From positions 8,300,001 to 8,364,000 of the forward strand of contig NC_135553.1 in assembly GCF_964340395.1 (NCBI RefSeq): a stretch of DNA of 64,000 bases, given 5' to 3'. Numbering within the stretch: the stretch's first letter is position 1; every line of letters starts with the position of its first letter. The notes under the pieces are model-generated. The model did no database searches. It saw nothing but the letters and a program-made list of their open reading frames with translations, and was not told the origin of the DNA. Below, in pieces: positions 63,128-64,000 of the stretch. The translations under genes were made by a program, and so were the position numbers. The DNA is from Glandiceps talaboti. Its lineage: Eukaryota; Hemichordata; Enteropneusta; Spengelidae.

Positions 63128-64000
63128 GGTATTGTTTATCAGACTTTGTAGACCGAGACGTGTCAGTGTCCTAAGCATTTAGTAAACAGACGTACAATAG
63201 TACCTTGATTGAATTCGTCGTCTCTATAGTTCTGAAAGAGTGGAGATTTCAGTGGTCAAAACAGGCAAGGCTAACCCGTGTGACCCGCCAATAACTCACG
63301 AAGTAGTAACCCCTTGTGTCTCTAGACAACGATGACAAAGGTACAGAAGTATACGAAGCGTCCCTGCAGGCCATGGGAATTATACTGTTAACTCGAAATA
63401 AACTGCAGTGACAAAATGACACCGTGGTCGGTCACGGTACAACCATTTATTATAAACATTGTTCTCATTTACAGTGTACATGTACCTGTATATCCATCGC
63501 CATTATAGTCTACGTCTCCAACGTTTCCCGTTATAGCATATACATTGTATTTGAGTCTCACAGGAATCGAAAGGTTCAAACGGAAGGAACTCCATTGTTT
63601 ATCTACAAAACAGAAAGTGAATCATTAATATATCGTTTCTAAATCTATCTCCAATTCCATATAATGCCTTCGGGCATATAATTTACATGTTGAACTACAT
63701 GTAAAGTGTAATTTACAGTTGGTCCATTGTTAGTTCACACGTTCGTTTTACCATAGACTACTATTATAGTGGTCTGAGGGTTTACTAAATACGTTAATAT
63801 CTGTGCTCTCGATCGACAGCCGCTGTCAAAGTTTTGTGTGGGTTTTAATTAAATCATGAACATTGGAGTTACACAGAAGTATATCGGCGTGAATAAACAA
63901 TAAACACTGCAAGCTTTAGCGCTAAAAGTCGGTGCTATAACTAGTAATTACTATGCAAACAAAACAAATGCGTGTATTTGCGTTTGAAGAGCTGAGATGT
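63128..64000. other. Stretch without a recognised gene
   Basis: Possible upstream region of the minus-strand first-exon candidate. The 72-codon frame at 63424 has no domain. Confidence 0.4.

Overview
This window is animal (metazoan) nuclear DNA, AT-rich and gene-poor. It has spliced genes with GT..AG introns, non-LTR retrotransposon remains, inverted-repeat elements of MITE or foldback type, and very dense microsatellites. The gene families (FABP, BTB-BACK, SET) and repeat types fit a marine invertebrate such as a lophotrochozoan, hemichordate or lancelet. I cannot name the phylum from sequence alone. No prokaryotic operons, CRISPR arrays, rRNA or convincing tRNA genes were seen.

Left part (1-17 kb). 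This is probably one long minus-strand gene whose introns are filled with repeats. The best exon (9074-9270) encodes the C-terminal half of a KMT5A-like SET methyltransferase domain. Short downstream exons with phase-1 borders lie at 6470-6520, 2811-2861 and 1472-1543. A candidate N-terminal exon lies at 15008-15252, and a candidate non-coding first exon ends at 16892. Embedded in or beside it are: a 3.24-kb TA-flanked element with terminal inverted repeats (3158-6396); a 76-bp minisatellite of about 18 units (7052-8440) whose degenerate copies recur inverted at 11.1 and 12.2 kb; several foldback elements; a LINE reverse-transcriptase scrap (9302-9565); and a 5'-truncated, mutated LINE flanked by a 56-bp target duplication (12653-14565).

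Middle part (17-36 kb) is mostly empty of recognisable genes and is dominated by microsatellites. One small minus-strand ORF with a signal-peptide-like start (31446-31745) is the only gene candidate.

Gene cluster (36-51 kb, plus strand). Two intronless tandem FABP-like lipid-binding protein genes lie at 36860-37273 and 37638-38048, with a TATA box about 630 bp before the first. A three-exon gene at 46596-50596 encodes a 107-residue single-pass membrane protein. A TATA-driven non-coding exon at about 43.39-43.50 kb may be its distal promoter. A 700-bp GGAT minisatellite sits in its last intron.

Right part (53.8-64 kb, minus strand). A large single coding exon (53879-56614) encodes a 911-residue protein: a long disordered basic Ser/Thr/Pro region, then two BTB domains and a BACK domain, with no kelch repeats. 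Its leader appears to be spliced from exons at 58675-58726 and 58816-58891, which contain a complete 33-codon upstream ORF; a TATA box lies further up at 59477-59485. Beyond it are two weaker minus-strand exon candidates, a terminal exon at 60487-60735 and a first coding exon at 63085-63127.
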